Source of the DNA: Fomitopsis serialis
Lineage: Eukaryota; Basidiomycota; Agaricomycetes; Polyporales; Fomitopsidaceae
NCBI RefSeq assembly: GCF_022376445.1
Contig: NW_025955060.1
Span: forward strand, 1 to 64,000
Reading direction: 5' to 3'
DNA: 64,000 nt
In this document: positions 21,385-33,596 of the stretch, one piece after another
How positions within the stretch are numbered: position 1 is the stretch's first letter
How the letters are laid out: each line of letters opens with the position of its first letter
Notes under the pieces: generated by a model
What the model saw: only the letters and a program-made list of their open reading frames with translations
Database searches by the model: none
Told to the model about the DNA's origin: nothing
Made by a program: the position numbers and the translations under genes

Positions 21385-24300
21385 ATGTCCAACATTGTCA
21401 ACGGGAGGTGCTGGCCGCAGACGGCACTGCCGGAGCCCCCAATCGTACAGAATGGCTCATTCAAACTAGCGAGTACGTGCAATGACGGGAGCTCAGGGTT
21501 ATGATTAACTTTGACCCGAATTTCCAGCTCACGATGTATGGAACGTCCACTTCCCTCTACTTCGCCGCCTCCATGACCTGCTGTCCTATAGATCGGATGG
21601 ATTGTCTCGGGCGCATTCAGTATCGTGGCGGTGTTGGTGTCCTTCTGGCTCATCTGGCAGCACCTTTCTTGGTACACTAAGTGAGTTCCGCTCGTCTATC
21701 GTCTCCATCCTCATATTGAATGTTGCGTCGTGTCCAGAAACGGGAGCAGCGATGTGAGCTCAGGTGTCTACGCTCTGGTTTCATTCGCCCTAATGCTTTG
21801 CAGATACCGTACGCATTCTCCTCATGGTTCCTATCTACGCCGTGATTACGTTCGGCTCCTACCTCTATTGGGTCAGTTGCCTATGTTCTAGCAAAACAGA
21901 CTCCCGTTCTCATTCACACATAGAATCACTCCACTGCACTCCTACTCATTCGAGACTGCTACGAGGCGTTCGTCCTGACGTCATTCTTTTACTTGCTCTT
22001 GAACTACCTCTCTCATGACCCTGAGGAGCAGAAGGAGATTTTTCGTAAGGTAGGCTTGCCTGCTTGGTCATGCGTTGGCGTAGGATCTGAATGGGAGTCC
22101 TGCGTCAGGTCGGACTTTCCAAGGAGTATGATCGGATAGCGCGAAGACGAGGCCAGCCGCCGTCACACTGGATGTTCCCTATGCAGTTCGTCCATTGGAA
22201 GCCAGAGGTAGGCATCTGACTACATTTTGGGTAGCTTGTCTGATCTCAAGTTCGCCTAGGACGGCCTGTACTTTTTGCAGCTCATGAAGTGGGGTGTACT
22301 GCAGTACTGTGTCATCAGACCCACGTTAGCACTCTCCCATTTGTTCGTCACCATCCGCTGAATCGTCCTGCTTAGGACTACGCTCGTTGCTGTCGTCCTC
22401 AACTATATCGGTCTGTACTGCGAGGATTCTTGGGGTCCAGGTTGGGGCCATGTATATGTACGTACATGCTTACAGTACTCGCGCATGTTCAAAGGTCACT
22501 TACGTGTTTCGTCTGGTAGATCACGGTCGTCATGTCCATTTCGGTGACAATTGCTATGTATTGCCTCATTCAGCTCTACATGCCTATCTCAGAGTATCTG
22601 GCACCGCACAAGCCCATTCTGAAGCTTTTTGCGGTCAAGGCCGTCGGTGAGTCCCGCTCAAATGCCTATGTTTTGTTCTCACATCGACCCTCTTAGTGTT
22701 CTTGACGTTCTGGCAAGCTACTCTCATCTCCGTCCTGGAAACTTTCAACGTGATCAAAGATGTGAGTCTCTCCTTACCTTGTGTCTCCTTTGGATCATGA
22801 CACTGCATTTTCCCCAATGCAGACCGAGTACATGACTGCCGACAACGTCGCCACGGGGATAGGTGCAATCATGGAGTGTGTTGAGATGACACTCTTTGCG
22901 CTCCTCCACATCAAGGCGTACACCTATATCGTCTACCGCGACCCAGCTGTACCGCGTCTCTCGCGCTGGCGCGCTCTCATGCATGCGCTGAACTTCAAGG
23001 AGACACTTGTGGAGCTGTGGAAGGGGTGCGTGTACATGGCGCGCCAGACGAGAGGGCATGAGACGGATAGGCAGGCGAGGAGAGGGGCAGTGTATGAGGG
23101 CGTGTTCGGCAAGTCGAGGTGGGATATGGACCATAAGGAGGGGAAGGCAGGTAAAGAGAGAGATGGTAAGGGTGGGAAGCAGACGAAGGAGACGTTGGAC
23201 GTCGGGATGGAGGTGGAGGAGGTGATGCACGTCGAGGGGGAGAGGCAATGGCTCGGCTTGGGCGATGAGTATGCATATGGGATGGGGTATCATTCGAGGA
23301 GGATTAGGGAGAAGAGCGATGGGCTAGAGGAGCAGATCGACAAAGAGCTCACCACGAGAGGGTATCGCAAGCGAGGTGCGCCTTGTGCTTCTGTGTCTCA
23401 GTTTCGGGGTGCTCATGCGTGGGTTGCTTGTAGAATCAGTTAAGGTCCGCCCTAGTTCGGGTGCGTACGCACCCGTCGGCCTGCACGATGCCCCGCAAGC
23501 CCACTCGCGTACGCGCGCATGGTGGCGTGACGTCTACGCGCGCATTTCGCGTACAAGCACAGACAAGGACCTTGATCCCGAGGCCGAGCTTGCGCCCCAG
23601 GACACGGCGAGCCCACCAACCAAGTCATTCAAGAGGCTACACGGATACCACATCGCACAGATGAGCCTCGACGACCCGCCTCCGCAGTCCGCCATCCGCG
23701 AGTATCGAGACAGCCAGCGCTCGCGCAAGCCACCTCCCCTGACTATGTTGCATGGGCTAGTTGCGCTTGATCCAGAGCCGCCCTCGCCACCCAGTGCAAT
23801 TCGGATGCCCCCTCGCGCCTCTCCGCCACGCAAGCCCGTGCACACTCCCAGCGCTCCAATCGACCCGCTCGATTTCAGGAACTCGCGGGACTCGCAAACT
23901 ACCGTGCAGACACAGAGCCAGAGCCCGAGGTCGCTTCCGCGCAGGCCGTCTGGACCACGCTCGCCCCGCGACTCAGACAGCTTCCTCGGGCGTGCATTCA
24001 CGAACCTGCCAGAGCCGACGACATCCGTCGAGCAGCTCAGCACCGGCCCGTCCTCTTCGCAGTCCCATCGTACGCAAGTGCGCCTCGGCGCGGAGCCCAT
24101 GCTGGTCCCACGCACGGTGGATAAGGTGCATGCACCTGTGTTTGAGTCGGCGCCGGCTCCACCAGAGAAGGCGGTGTCGCCGGTGGTGACATCGCCGAGG
24201 ATGATGCAGCATAGGGCGGAGCGGCCGCGGAGAAAGGAGCCCAACTTACAGGGTGTCCCGGAGGGCGCTGCGCTTGGGCCTGGTGCTTCGGTACATGGAA

Positions 24301-24635
24301 TGCTAAACCGCGTGCGCGAACGCAGGATGTCAAGTCCGCCTGGACAGCTTGCGTCGTCGCGAGCGCGTCGTCCGTCCCGCGCTGATGAGCCGAAGCGGCG
24401 ATCCCTTGGAGGACCCATGTCGCCTGTGCCCGCACCGTCGGCGCCCATGTCGCCCACGTCTCCGGGGCGTGTAACTCGATATACCCCGCGCGGCGTGCCG
24501 ATCGTGCTTCCGGCGCCGCTGGCACTGGCTGCTGGCCGGGACTCGTCGTCGCCGTCAACATCACCGCACAGAACTCCCTTTTCTCCTGGTCCGCCCGGTG
24601 CTCCATTGGAAATGAGTATTCACGACGCGACATGA
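21385..24635 (+). CDS. DUF300 / organic solute transporter alpha-like (TMEM184) membrane protein
   Basis: Seven-helix membrane protein of PF03619. The start MSNIVNGRCWPQTALPEPP (21385-21472) joins an 8-nt microexon (21528-21535, CTCACGAT) to give FKLATHDIGWIVSGAFSIVA. Successive exons read LLMVPIYAVITFGSYLYW, LLLIRDCYEAFVLTSFFYLL, LNYLSHDPEEQKEIFRK, FVHWKPEDGLYFLQLMKWGV, MYCLIQLYMPISEYLAPHK, VFLTFWQATLISVLETFNVI and TEYMTADNVATGIGAIMECV. The family core ends near residue 330. It is followed by a long hydrophilic tail of more than 450 residues, rich in Ser, Pro and Arg, ending MSIHDAT, likely cytosolic and disordered. One junction (KREQR exon, AAA at 21738-21740) is one base short. Substrate is unknown. 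It sits next to the UstYa gene, but the family is general housekeeping in mushrooms, so a link to the cluster is not implied. Confidence 0.9.
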
Positions 24636-25579
24636 CTGACGATCGCTTGATGACGCTGACGCAGATGGCAATGACTTATGACGGTATTTATGTTGACTTT
24701 TGTGGCTTAACGCGATGACTTTAATGGGCATGTCGGAGACTATACCATTCTTTGCTCCCGGTGTTGTTCTATCGATATTGATTGTTCCTTGACTATCTCC
24801 TACATGCCGTGAGGCCCAGTGAGCTCGTGAGTGCACGAGACGATGGTCATGTCGACGAAGGTCATGAGATTGACACAAGCATGCAGCTTTCATACATTGG
24901 TACGACAGCAGAACCAGCCCATTCCATGGGAGTCAGGAGCGATCGTCACCAGCTGCACATTCAGCTCAATGAGCATAACCAAGCGTTTCGAAAGGATGAG
25001 CGCGCACCATCTCGAGCCCAAAGCTAGCGTGTACGACGGTTCATTTGCTCTTTGGTGGTCGGTGCAGCCGCATGCGGGGTAGCTGCAAGAGCCGCCGTTG
25101 GCCTGGACGTTAGCGCAGGTAGCTTTGTCCTGCGAGCTCAGTTAGTTGTCGGGTGCACGCATACGTAAGGAGGACAGATACTCACAGACATGGTGTATTG
25201 GGCGTGGTGTGCAGTCGTTGACTGGGGGGTTGTGAATGCAATGGCTGGTTATATAGCAGACTGGCAAAAGCATGTACTTATGCACGCAGTTCATGGTATG
25301 TAGTTGAGCGTGTTATGTATTCACCCTGATTGGCTCGTTCTCAGCCAATGAGGGTGGCTAGAGGTCATCTGTGTAAATACAGCGCTGGCCACCGGTCAAT
25401 CTATGCGATCGTTCGTTTGACCTGGGAACTCGGTCCAGTGTGCTTCCAGTCGAGCGTCGATCGGCCGATTTCAAATCTGTCACTCTCTGAACACCCTCGC
25501 GGTTGGTCGATGAAACCGCCTGTTACATGAACAGTGCACGCGATAGAGCACATCTACATGGTGCATGGTGCATCAAACT
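24636..25579. other. Intergenic with one possible tiny gene
   Basis: Apart from the possible small cysteine-containing peptide gene (24890-25191), nothing is supported between the DUF300 gene and the 3' end of F-box protein 2. Confidence 0.4.
24890..25191 (-). CDS. Possible small cysteine-containing peptide gene
   Basis: A TATATAA box (about 25247-25253, read on the minus strand) lies 60 nt before ATGTCT. That is followed by a good intron (GTGAGT to CTCGCAG, 25185-25130) and a frame starting DKATCANVQANGGSCSYPAC then GC. Four cysteines sit in the first 25 residues. As written the frame runs to 24890. A single missing A in the AAA run near 25050 would end the protein after about 30 residues, as expected of a metallothionein-like or other tiny cysteine peptide. 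The promoter and intron are suggestive; there is no family match. Confidence 0.3.
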
Positions 25580-27676
25580 CTACTCCGTCCCCGTTGCAGT
25601 TGGCGGGTCCAGGGTGCGCACAGCAGGCGGTCTGAAGTCTAAACACATCACGATCGCGCCAAACTCTGCAAGGTCGGGCGGTCCGTCAAGTTAGCTGAGG
25701 CCCGGTCATGCGGACAGTCAGACTCACCTGCATGCAGCTCCATGACGGGGCCCGGCGGGAGCGTCATCTCGTCTTCCAGCATGTCGTCATACATGTCCAT
25801 GTTGTCCGCTTCGACGTCGAAGCGCCACCCGTCGTCGGCCCCCGCACTGAGCCCTCCCAGTGCCGCATCGGTCAGGCGCTCGAAGATGTCTGCGCGCCGG
25901 CGGTCCCAGGTGAGGTACAGCCGCGTCGCGGACATCTGGAGGCAGCTGAGGTTGATGAGGACGTGCTTGTTGCGGAGCCGCGGGAGGTACGCCGCTGCGA
26001 GGTTCCGGAAGGAGGTCGTCCGTGGCACGGAGGAGGCGGGCGGGAGGTGGGCGAAGACGGGGAGGGCCGGATGAGCCCGAGGGAGAGGCTGTTTCGCGAG
26101 GGCGGGATGGACGGGTCTATGAGCAGGTGCTCGGCCGCGTCGAGCGTGAAGACGTACACCCCGAGGTCTGCGTGGGGGGAGTACATTTAGGGAGAGGACA
26201 TCTGGATTGCTAATGGGGACGTACCGTGACGACGCTGACGCGCCCAAACTCGTAGGCTAGATAGACGCCGATGAACATCGCGTTCTCGGGGAGGGTGATG
26301 TTCACCTCCAGCGCGGCGTCCACAAGGGAGACCTGGCTGCGCACGACGCGCTCAAATCCTCGATGAGAAGCAGTCGGTTGTCGGCGAGCATCGCGACGAG
26401 GTGGCGGCCACACCGTGAGGCATGTGCTACAAACGACGCGTCAGCGAGTGCATGGAGAGGCGGGATGGCAAGTATCACCTGCGACGAAGGACGGAAGAGG
26501 GAGTGTGCTCGGCCGGGCAGGCGGGAGAATTTCTGCCCTGAGGGGACGATGGCCGTCGGTGCGTCCCGCCGTTCGTGGGACAACAGAACGCGCGTATTGG
26601 CAAAGGTCGGCTGCGAGGGGATGCGCAGCGCGAGCGTGCCGTCAGAGCGGTTGAAGATGCGGAGTTCGTGCCAGCCGCAGATGAAGATGTGCCGCGCGCT
26701 CACGTCGACGTACGAGATGGTGCTGCGCTCATCGCCATCGCCATCGTTGTGCGTGAACGGCTCCTCCGCGTCGCGGATGGTCTGAACGAGTGTCGAGGTG
26801 GGGATATCCCAGAGGTAGGCGGTGTCCATAGACATGACGATCAGGGTCGGGTAGGCGAACCGATACGCAAACGTGGGCTGGGTGGTGGTCAAGAGTGCCC
26901 AGGGACTGAGGTGTCCCCGGTTGTTGGTGCTGTAGCGAGCTTCGGCGAAGAGGGAGGCGATCCGCTGCGGGCTGTCTGGGTATGCAGAGGCAGGTATTTG
27001 CCAGAGCTCGAAGTCAGTGGCCAGACGCCAGACTTCTTTGTCGCTGTCGAAGCGATCGAATATGAGGAAGCCGTTGTCATATTCGAGGTGTGCGTGTGTC
27101 CGCACGTAGTTCTGTGCACCTGTAATCAGCCCGGCTGTGTGTGAAAGGCAGAGTTGAGTGTCTACCTGAGGTAAAGTCCACAGTATCTCCCCAGACTCTA
27201 AGTCAGTGACGATAATTCCGCCGGTCTCGTGAGAAGTGAATAGCAAGCCGCGGTCTTCGTCGACTTTAACGCGGTGGACGTCTGCATTCTTCGTGCAGTA
27301 GGTCCTGGGAATGACTTCCCCTTGACCGGCCCAGTTGCGATCCAAGTCCAGGCATAGCTGACCTGTCATGATATGTTGTTATTTGATGTCGAATATCGAT
27401 CGTGTGCCGCTTACAGTATTGTTTCCATGACGTTGTGTTCACGAGCGGGTACGTAGGATTCCTGGAATCCGTGCGCGGTGGGTCGATGGTGTCGGCCCTG
27501 TCTACATACCGGTGCAGCAGAGCAGTCTGGCGATACACAAGCGCCTCATTGCTGGAGATGATGTGATTGGCAAACTTGGAAACTCTGCAGAACCGATGAA
27601 GTGACTGAAGCGGCAGATTACTGATGATGGTGAGCAATAGTTCGATAGGGAGATCTTCAAGGAGATTTGAAGGCAT
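25580..27676 (-). CDS. F-box protein 2, propeller-like C-terminal part, two one-base frame breaks
   Basis: F-box adaptor protein: MPSNLLEDLPIELLLTIISN then LPLQSLHRFCRVSKFANHI is a clear F-box. After the first intron come repeated beta-strand segments of a propeller type (VHRVKVDEDRGLLFTSHETG, TDLESGEILWTLPQ, HAHLEYDNGFLIFDRF, SYVDVSARHIFICGWHELRI). A 54-nt in-frame intron probably lies between TLPQ and NYVRTHAH. Frame breaks occur at AAA 26354-26356, after which the intended reading is ERVVRSQVSLVDAALEVNIT, and at GGG 26064-26066, where LSLGLIRP should continue LPVFAHLPPASS. The remaining exons give YLPRLRNKHVLINLSCLQMS and end TATGTE at 25580. Both breaks are missing single bases in short runs. 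Confidence 0.83.
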
Positions 27677-28222
27677 GCTTTGACAGAGCAGACGTTGAAG
27701 TGAGAAGGAATATATGTGCGCGAGCAGAGGAGACCGCTGCGAGTGAAGTTATACAATGTTGGTCAGGGTCAACGCTCCCAATACAAGTAGCGCGTTTGTT
27801 GGTTTTCCCCGAAAGGATGGCACCCCGATCCATCTGGCTCGGCGACCGCCGGTTAATCCGCAGATCTCGATCCACCCCTGAAGTCACGTGCAGCTGAAGC
27901 GTTACGTTTCCGCGGCGACTCGGCGATATGCAGCGATATGCAGTGCCTGCGCGCGGGATTCGCTCGGAGCGTAGGGAGAGTCCTGAGCACGCTGCAACCG
28001 AGGCAGCGTGGTTCGCTAGCAGGTATATATCCCAGTCCTGCAGGAGGGTATAAGTTCCAACAAAGTATGGAGTCATCATGATGCTACTCAGTGCCCGGTA
28101 TTGTTCACAGACCAACATGTCTGAGCATGCATTGCTTAAGTTTTGTTCACGATGCTAATGAAACAACAGTCTGGCATATCACAGAACTTGCTCGCCACAG
28201 ACAGAATACCTCGCATCCCCAA
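27677..28222. other. Intergenic, promoter of F-box protein 2
   Basis: 546 bp between the start of F-box protein 2 and the 3' end of the GT49 gene; no supported coding sequence. Confidence 0.5.
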
Positions 28223-30097
28223 TCACTTTTGTTGAGCCCTAAGTTCATGTTCAAGAAGCTGTGTGCGCTTCAAGTGATGTCCGAAGATCATCGGACGGCA
28301 TGCCTCACCTGGGCAGCAATCCTCGCGACACCTTTGAGCTTCTTGCATTCTTCCTGTACATTGAAACCTCGCGGCGTATGCAATACACCCTCGTGGGCGT
28401 ATCGGAACAGGTACCTGCATACGTGACCATAGCTCGAACCTGATACTACCTGTCGTGCACTCCAGACTCACCGCAGACAAGCCTCTTCCTTGAAGTCCGC
28501 GTAGAGCTTGCGGTTATACTTCCTCTGCAAACGCACGTCCGTCAGCGACACGTGCGGGAAGGCATATGCAGGGTCCGTACCTCTTCTCGGCGCGCAGCCT
28601 CCTCGTATGTATGCGTCTGGTGGATGACGAAATGGTCCGCCATGACATAGAACGAGACACCGCTGAGGTACATCTCGAACAGGCACGCCGCCTTGTTCGC
28701 GCCGTACCCCGTGAAGCGTTCGTCGCACCTAGAGTGATGACTGATTGAGCGACTGCAGCACGAATGCATGACATGGTACCGACCAAGACACCCGTTTGCT
28801 CACTATTACATAGGGCTCGTATGCGCTTTGGTACTGCGCTACCCGGAATACCTCCCCGCTTCCCGGGGGATGGAGAAATAGCGCATATAGTCGGTGCTGT
28901 TGTGCCCCGCGGCCCACATCGCGTGGAACGCGGCGATCTTCGGCGGGTCAGCTTGTGCCAAGCGGAGGAGGCTCTACCGAATGTTTGAATTGCCGACAAA
29001 GACGTATCGTGGCAAACCACTTACCTCCTTGTCTGTCGGGAAGGTCCTCTGATCAACTCCGTCCGCGAGGTTCGTATATTCGAACGCAGGCACCACGAGC
29101 GCGGCACGACCTTCCCTGAGACGTTGCATGACATCGCCGCGCGATAGTTTCTTTGTCCTCTTCGGCGTGTGCGGAGTTCCTTTTCGCGCGAGGTAATCGC
29201 CTCTTGCAAGGCGCCGCGCCAGTCCGTGCAGACGGCGAAATCAACATCTAGCATCATGATGAACTCGGTCCTTGCGAAAAGCCTTGCGACGTTCCTCCAG
29301 ACGTTGAACTGCCTCCCGCCCTCTCCCTCTCCCTCGTCGTCGCCCGCAGTGTCGCTGCCACCACCGTGCGCAGAGCGGCGAAAGGGGACAGCGCGAGATG
29401 CACGTCGACGTACATTGAGAATAGCGGCGAGGACATGTAGAGCGCGTGCAGGCGCTGCAGCGCTACGACGGACGGATGCGTTGGGGAAGCGAGGCGAGCG
29501 AGGCATGAGACGGAAAGGGTATGTGCACCGTACCGAGATGGGGCCGCGGTACCTCTCCACGAGCTGGCGGAATACCTTGAATCTGTTGCGCGTCACGAGC
29601 GTCGTGATTGTGACATCGTCCGCGCCCGCCGAGCCAGTCGCACGGTAATAGAACGGGATTACGCGCGTTGGGTGCAGCGCACCTGCGAATGCCTTGCTGA
29701 GCAGTGTCGCCTCGTGGATGGATGTTCGAGTCGCGTGGTCCATGCCGAGTCGGTGGACGAGCTCAGAGATAGGGAAGATGAACGGCTCCGCAGAGGAAGA
29801 GATGTCTTCTGGCCAGAGAGCGTCAGAGAAATCTACAGGGAGAGACAGGCCGGTTTCTCTGGAAGAGCCGAGCTTGGAAGCTACTTCGAGAGGTTTGTCT
29901 TCGAACGAAACGGAGAACTGTGACCAAGGAGATACCGAAGACGAGAGAGCTGAGTGCGATAGTGCCAGTAATGGGGATAGCAAGTAGAAGTTCGTCGTAT
30001 ATAATACTGCAAGCACGACGTATCCCAGGAAACAAAGCCTGGCCAGCCTAGAGAGAGCCGACATGAAGTCCATTCTTGTATGGCGACCGACCAACAT
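28223..30097 (-). CDS. Glycosyltransferase family 49 (LARGE/B4GAT1-like), three one-base frame breaks
   Basis: Type II Golgi glycosyltransferase of the Glyco_transf_49 family. The N-terminus carries one signal anchor (LARLCFLGYVVLAVLYTTNF), then VTITTLVTRNRFKVFRQLVE and, in exon 2, YVDVHLAL. The metal-binding DVD lies in RTEFIMMLDVDFAVCTDWR, followed by AALVVPAFEYTN, AAFHAMWAAGHNSTDY, FRVAQYQSAYEPYVIV, WCDERFTGYGANKAACLFEM, ADHFVIHQTHTYEE and the last exon LLEHELRAQQK. The family order is complete. Single bases are missing at GGGG 29384-29387, TTTT 29181-29184 and GGGGG 28865-28869 (plus-strand runs). An acidic Gly/Asp/Glu-rich insert (GGGSDTAGDDEGEGEGG) sits between HLAL and the NVWRNVARLFA block. 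It would transfer a sugar to a glycan acceptor; the donor and acceptor cannot be inferred. Confidence 0.86.
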
Positions 30098-31022
30098 ATT
30101 GACGGCTATCCCTCCTTCTCTGATCTTCAAGCTTCAAGTATCCAGGTCGCGGGGAAAGTATAAATTCAGTTTCACTGAAGCGTGTCTGTCCCCCCGTGAG
30201 CCAAGTATTGTTGAGATTGATGCTCTGGGCTTCAATACGACGCTCGCATTGATTGCGGTCCCTGATGTTCCCGTAGCGGCCTAGGAGTTGAATACAGTCG
30301 TAGCAAACGATGAGACACGAGGTGGCAGAGCGTGAGTCGGCAGCAGACGCGTCGGCTGAAAATGTCGAGTCCAAGTAATTACCGGGCCACGACGTGCGCA
30401 CGTCGAGCGGCGGTAGCGCAGATCTGAATCTGGAACCACGTGATGTGGAGCCATGTGCGCAACCCCAGTGTCCTCCACCTCAGTCGCTACACATTACACC
30501 GTACCGCTCACTCGCATTCAACCTTGGGCGCGGCTCTGTGATTCTTCAACGTTCATGTGTGTGTGTGTGACTGTTGAAAGGAGATACGGCATCGCTATCA
30601 CTCGCCAACTTTGCACGGTGAGGTTATTCCGTCCGAAGGCTGATGCTTGCACACGCATCATCTCATAGGTTTCCCCATGTCCAGGTCCAGCAAAGGAAGA
30701 TTGTTGGGGTGCTCGGTCCGTGCAGCCTCGCGAAGATGGGCTGGGAGATAAGGCGACGCGGTTGTACCACGGAGCCAATGTCAGATGACTTCTCAGCCAG
30801 CACCCTCAATTGAAGTGCTATGAATACAGCGGAGAAGAGAGCTCCATTCCGTATGTCTGCCGATTGACGAAGTGACAGTCACGGGCCCTAGCGAAAGACA
30901 CGGCTTCATGTCCGTCGGATGTCCGTTGCAGAGTGCTGCAGCTCTCAAGGTGTAGGTCGAAAGCAACGCGGATTTTACTTCGCCCCTCGGCTCGCGCTGC
31001 AGCGTGCAACTTCTTGTCAGCG
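30098..31022. other. Intergenic divergent region with a short TG microsatellite
   Basis: Separates the minus-strand GT49 gene from plus-strand MFS transporter 1, so both promoters are expected. A (TG)7 run occupies 30556-30569. No gene is supported. Confidence 0.5.
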
Positions 31023-33596
31023 ATGTCAGCGAAAGGCCGCGAAGACAGCGTCGAGGAGAAGGTGGCCTCCATCGTCAAACAGCAGGTCTCGGATGTCTCG
31101 GTTACTGAGAGCGACAGTGAGCTCCTCTCAGCAGATGCGAGGCCTGCCGCGGAACGGAGGCTCGTCCGACAGTTGGACCTCAGACTCATGCCGACCATCA
31201 TCGTCATATTCATAATGAACTACATTGACGTAGGTCCTCGCTGATACCCAAATTGCAATTGGAACTTACACCTCCCTGACAGCGGAGTGCGGTCTCCTCG
31301 GCGCGCTTACAAGGACTTACTCAAGATTTGCATTTAACACAAATCCAATACTCGACAGTACTGGCAGTCTTATGCGCATCATACGTCCCTGCACAAATTC
31401 CTTCGAATATGGTCGGTGCTTAACAGTTGTGTGGTGAATGAGTATCGGCCATTTAACATTGTAGATCCTGAATCGCATCGCGCGGTATGGCTCAGCCTCA
31501 GAACTAAGAGCGATGCAACTGAAAATTTCTCACAGCCCTTCGTATTACATTCCTGCGTGCGTGATCCTCTGGGGATTAGCCAGTGCTTTGACCGGCGTAA
31601 GGATCAATCACTGTACATCCAACTATTCTCATGACTTAATCTAGGTCACCCACAATTATGCCGGGATCGTTTTATGCCGGATCGCCATCGGATTTCCTGA
31701 GGTCATCATACTCTACTCCGAGAGATGAAGGAACTCATTGAGCGATAGGCTGCCTTCTATCCAGGTGCCATGTATCTCTTGTCTCGCTGGTATACGCGCA
31801 AGGTGCGAAAAGTCTCCATCTTTCAGCGTGAAACAGATTCATATCGGATACCTTTAGGAGCTCGCATTCCGATCGGCCGTCATCTATGGCGGTCTTCTTA
31901 TCTCCAATGCCTTCGGAAACGTACGTCACATTCGTGAGCACCGATGTCAGCAGTTTCATTTCTGCCTCTGCAGCTGATGGCCGCCGGCATACTCTCGGGC
32001 ATGCAAGGAAAGCGAGGAATCGCGGCATGGCGATGGTACGTCATACCGGTGTCCTTTTTCCACAACAGGCTGAGCCCAAGCTCTTCGGAAGGCTATTCTT
32101 CATCGAGGTCTGTTCTCCTGCGAAGCTCCGGTACAGTGTGCACGACAGCTAACTCGACCCCGCAGGGTTCGATCTCCATATCTATCGGAATACTAGCCAT
32201 GTGGGTCGCTGTCACATTCTCTTCGCGGGAAGCTCACCGCCGCTCAAACGCACCTGCAAAGCTTCGTTCTCCCAGATTATGTGAGAGGGTACCTTTGTCC
32301 CGAATGTCTCGGAATCTGATCTATTACAAGCCCCACAACACACGATGGTTGACGCCTGCCGAACTGAGACTTGCGCAGGTCCGTCTCGCTGAAGACACCG
32401 GTGAAGCCGACGAGGATGGCGCGCACGACACGTACGTGAATTTTGCGCTAGCCAACTTATCAGTCAATTCATCGAACCCCGCGCGACCATAGTGCATGGA
32501 CCGGCCTTGTGCAAGCGCTCAAAGACCCGAAGGTGGCCATCTTCTCTATTATGAACTGTTCGCAATTGCTGGGGCTCGGCTTTATCAACTTCTTCCCCAC
32601 GTAAGTGGTCATGACAGCTCGTCCCCCGTGCTAACGTTGTAATACCCACTAGCATCTCGGCTACCCTGGGTTTCTCGACGACGGTTTCTCTGTTGCTTTG
32701 CGCGTAAGCCTCAGCTCAACCAGCTGGTCCTTGAGTGTCTCAGTCTGACGCATTATATGGCCACGCTTTCCTTCAGCCCACCATGGATCTATGCAACCAT
32801 TGTTTGTGCGGTTAATGCCTGGAGTGCTGGTATGTCGAGATCTTCCGCGATGCGGTCCCGCACAATCGACAACATCGCACACAGACAAGACTGGAGAGCG
32901 GTTCTTCCACCACTGCTGGCCTTGGTGGGGCGTCCTGGTGGGGTACATCATCGGCGCCTCGACGACCTCCACCGGAGCCCGATACTTCGGCATGTTCCTC
33001 ATGGCCGCTGGCTACTCCGGCATGTCTTCATCTTCCTCGTCGACCCGTCTTCGTATTTGCTAACGCACAGCATGCCCTGACTAGGCTTTGCACTCACCGC
33101 GGTCTGGGTGGCCAACGCCATACCGCGCCCTCCGGCCAAGCGCTCGGCGGCCATCGGCATCGTGAATGGCATCGGCAATATGGGAAACCTGTGCGTTCCT
33201 ACTTCCCTGTATGCCCTCGTTTCCGCGTCCGATTGAAGGATCTCTTCGCTCGGGACCTGTTACAGCATTAGCTCGTACACGTGGCAATCGCAATGGGGCC
33301 CCGATTACCATCCTTCGATGTATATTGGGATCGCGTGCCTGTCGTTCAGCACTATCCTCGCGTTCGGTGAGTCGAGCTCTAATACATATTGTGGTCGAGT
33401 TGTGTTCAGGGTATTCGTTGTGTTCGCGGCAGTCATTCGCTGCCTCTTGATTCGCGAGAATCAGCAGCTCGAACGCAACGAGCTCGAGGACCTCAAGGGC
33501 GCCAAACGCGAGCGGATCGAGGAAGCGGCAAGATTGGAAGGCCTTACATTCGAGCAGGCGCTTGAGCGAAAGCGAGGTTTCAGGTACCTGTATTGA
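31023..33596 (+). CDS. MFS transporter 1, anion:cation symporter (allantoate permease) family
   Basis: Twelve-helix organic anion transporter of the DAL5/TNA1-like ACS family. It starts MSAKGREDSVEEKVASIV with an acidic cytosolic N-terminus, then LMPTIIVIFIMNYID (helix 1). About fifteen exons chain in phase: SSARLQGLTQDLHLTQIQYS, VLCASYVPAQIPSNM, YYIPACVILWGLASALTG, NYAGIVLCRIAIGFPE, AAFYPGAMYLLSRWYTRK, ELAFRSAVIYGGLLISNAFG, PHNTRWLTPAELRLAQVRLA, CSQLLGLGFINFFPT, ERFFHHCWPWWGVLVGYIIG, FALTAVWVANAIPRPPAKRS, MYIGIACLSFSTILAF, ending RKRGFRYLY. No frame break. One intron at 33020 uses a GC donor (GCATGT). Substrate is probably a carboxylate or amide; it is not determinable from sequence. Closely related to MFS transporter 2 at 43.4-46.0 kb, with shared intron positions. 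Confidence 0.92.

Noticed and set aside
24037..24633. Long antisense frames opposite the DUF300 C-terminal tail
   Set aside because: Shadows of a GC-rich, Ser/Pro/Arg-rich coding exon; no family match.
33394..33457. Suspected frameshift near the end of MFS 1
   Set aside because: Using the acceptor GCGGCAG at 33427-33433 restores phase and matches MFS 2, so no base is missing.
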